Source: DATCVA01 sp036567205 (lineage in GTDB: Bacteria; Pseudomonadota; Gammaproteobacteria; Burkholderiales; Burkholderiaceae_B). Taken from it: a stretch of DNA of 6,455 nt. Below are positions 5,155 through 6,455 of the stretch, one piece after another (the stretch's first letter is position 1; every line of letters starts with the position of its first letter). Both the position numbers and the translations under genes were made by a program. The stretch covers positions 1 through 6,455 of the forward strand of contig DATCVA010000098.1 in NCBI GenBank assembly GCA_036567205.1, written 5' to 3'. Below the pieces are notes generated by a model. The model saw nothing but the letters and a program-made list of their open reading frames with translations. It was not told the DNA's origin and searched no databases.

Positions 5155-5199
5155 ACAGAATGAAAAATCCCCGCTAAAAGCGGGGATTTTTCATTCTGT
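5155..5199. terminator. Strong bidirectional intrinsic terminator after ppsA
   Basis: Perfect 21-bp arms (5155-5175 and 5179-5199) flank a 3-nt loop. The GC-rich core CCCCGCT/AGCGGGG is bordered by A5 on one side and T5 on the other, so a U-tract follows the hairpin on either strand. It begins 12 bp past the ppsA stop and ends ppsA transcription, isolating it from the bug promoter just beyond. An outer stem (ACAGAATGA paired with TCATTCTGT) extends past the U-tract, making the structure longer than a minimal terminator. Confidence 0.9.
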
Positions 5200-5211
5200 T
5201 AGTTAAGACAA

Positions 5212-6455
5212 TTACGCCTTGGCCAAACGCTGCCAGGTATCAACCACAGTGTCAGGATTCAGCGACATCGACAAAATGCCCTGATCACGCAACCACAGCG
5301 CCAGATCGGCATGGTCGCTGGGGCCTTGACCGCAGATGCCAACATACTTGCCTGCTTCCAGACACGCCTTGATTGCGCGGTTAAGCATGAACTTGACCGC
5401 GTCATCGCGTTCGTCGAAATCGGCGGCCAACAACTCCATGCCCGAGTCGCGATCCAGACCCAGCGTAAGCTGCGTCATATCGTTAGAGCCGATGGAAAAG
5501 CCGTCGAAGTGTTGAAGAAACTGCTCGGCCAGAATCGCATTGGAAGGGACTTCGCACATCATGATCAACCGCAACCCGTTCTCGCCACGCGTCAAGCCAT
5601 TCTTGGCCAGCAGATTGACCACTTTGGCAGCTTGAGGCACGGTCCGCACGAACGGCACCATGATTTCCACGTTGGTCAGACCCATTTCATCGCGAACCTT
5701 TTTCAGAGCTTCGCATTCCATGCGGAAACACTCTTCGAACTCGGCAGCAAGGTAGCGCGAGGCGCCACGGAACCCCAGCATCGGGTTTTCTTCTTCAGGC
5801 TCATAGCGTGAACCACCAACCAGCTTGCGATATTCGTTGGACTTGAAATCCGACAAACGCACAATGACAGGCTTGGGATAAAACGCGGCGCCAATGGTAG
5901 CAATACCTTCGGCAAGTTTTTCGACGAAGAAGGCACGCGGGCTGGCATAGCCCCGCGCCGCAGATTCAACCGCTTTTTTAAGCTCGCTATCGACGTTAGG
6001 ATAATCGAGCACGGCTTTGGGGTGAACGTTAATATTATTGTTGATAATGAACTCGAGGCGAGCCAGACCAACGCCAGCATTCGGGATTTGCGAGAAATCG
6101 AATGCCAGTTGTGGGTTACCCACGTTCATCATGACCTTAATGCCGATATCCGGCATTTCGCCCCATTGAACCTCTTCGACTTCCGTTTCGATCAGGCCGT
6201 CGTAAATGCGCCCTTCATCGCCTTCAGCGCACGACACAGTCACCTCTTTGCCATTAGACAGAACATCGGTCGCGTTAGCGCATCCGACAACCGCCGGAAT
6301 ACCTAACTCGCGGGCAATAATGGCTGCGTGACACGTACGTCCGCCCCGGTTTGTCACAATAGCTGAAGCAAGCTTCATGACCGGTTCCCAGTTGGGATCA
6401 GTCATGTCAGTAACCAGAATGTCGCCGGCTTTAACCTGGTCCATTTCGGAAATGT
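5212..6455 (-). CDS. ppsA: Phosphoenolpyruvate synthase (pyruvate, water dikinase), partial, C-terminal half
   Basis: The window holds roughly the last 413 codons of an enzyme that is about 790 residues in E. coli; the open frame continues through the right edge, so the first ATG seen (6444) is internal. PpsA converts pyruvate, ATP and water to PEP, AMP and phosphate in gluconeogenesis. Visible in order are the swivelling phosphohistidine domain with TNRGGRTCHAAIIARELGIP (phosphorylated His codon at 6330-6328), then the PEP/pyruvate-binding TIM barrel with GVGLARLEFI, the PVIVRLSDFKSNEYR segment, ENPMLGFRGASRY, EIMVPFVRT, the PEP-utilizing signature DGFSIGSNDMTQLTLGLDRD, and GICGQGPSDH with the catalytic Cys. 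Nothing looks broken. A strong terminator follows the stop within 12 bp. The gene is probably a core chromosomal neighbour that is functionally independent of the bug and gntR genes. Confidence 0.97.
   Translation of the reverse strand, partial: ISEMDQVKAGDILVTDMTDPNWEPVMKLASAIVTNRGGRTCHAAIIARELGIPAVVGCANATDVLSNGKEVTVSCAEGDEGRIYDGLIETEVEEVQWGEMPDIGIKVMMNVGNPQLAFDFSQIPNAGVGLARLEFIINNNINVHPKAVLDYPNVDSELKKAVESAARGYASPRAFFVEKLAEGIATIGAAFYPKPVIVRLSDFKSNEYRKLVGGSRYEPEEENPMLGFRGASRYLAAEFEECFRMECEALKKVRDEMGLTNVEIMVPFVRTVPQAAKVVNLLAKNGLTRGENGLRLIMMCEVPSNAILAEQFLQHFDGFSIGSNDMTQLTLGLDRDSGMELLAADFDERDDAVKFMLNRAIKACLEAGKYVGICGQGPSDHADLALWLRDQGILSMSLNPDTVVDTWQRLAKA

Noticed and set aside
5311..5811. 166-codon plus-strand open frame opposite ppsA
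   Set aside because: It lies wholly antisense to strongly conserved ppsA coding sequence, resembles no family I recognize, and is the expected by-product of codon bias.
1..6455. Mobile element, prophage, CRISPR or defence system
   Set aside because: No transposase, integrase, terminal inverted repeats, regularly spaced repeats or known defence domains were seen; every long open region is explained by the listed genes.

Overview
The window looks like a chromosomal stretch of a moderate-GC betaproteobacterium, probably Burkholderiales and most plausibly Alcaligenaceae. This is inferred from the Bug/TctC-type solute-binding protein with no permease beside it, the FCD-type GntR regulator, the style of the PEP synthase, and the TetR/AcrAB-like efflux locus. 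No rRNA, tRNA, CRISPR array, insertion sequence or phage gene was seen.

Layout, left to right. (1) 1-1330, minus strand: an RND efflux operon, with a membrane-fusion lipoprotein gene (AcrA/MexA type) followed after 32 bp by the first 39 codons of the inner-membrane RND transporter, which runs off the left edge. (2) 1331-1506: a divergent control region carrying a minus-strand promoter and three dyads. (3) 1507-2109, plus: a TetR/AcrR-family regulator, presumably the local repressor of the pump. (4) 2091-3110, minus: a fumarylacetoacetate-hydrolase-family enzyme with a TTG start, whose 3' end overlaps the tetR 3' end by 19 bp. (5) 3111-3332: an AT-rich divergent control region. (6) 3333-3992, plus: a GntR/FCD regulator. 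(7) 4054-5022, minus: an exported Bug/TctC-type solute-binding protein, convergent with gntR. (8) 5023-5211: the Bug promoter, with dyads overlapping it, and a perfect 21-bp-arm terminator. (9) 5212-6455, minus: the C-terminal half of phosphoenolpyruvate synthase (ppsA), whose 5' part lies beyond the right edge.

The window divides into two units between the flanking genes. One is a self-contained efflux-plus-repressor unit. The other is a small accessory module of hydrolase, GntR regulator and binding protein, probably for uptake and breakdown of an organic acid or aromatic-derived acid. The most informative non-coding signal is that the gntR upstream region and the bug promoter share a two-part element: a conserved left block (9 of 11 bases), 10-11 variable bases, and an identical 12-base right block TCGGTAAAATTA that contains the -10 hexamer. 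This suggests both are controlled by one protein, most simply the GntR regulator. The substrate is not identifiable from this window.
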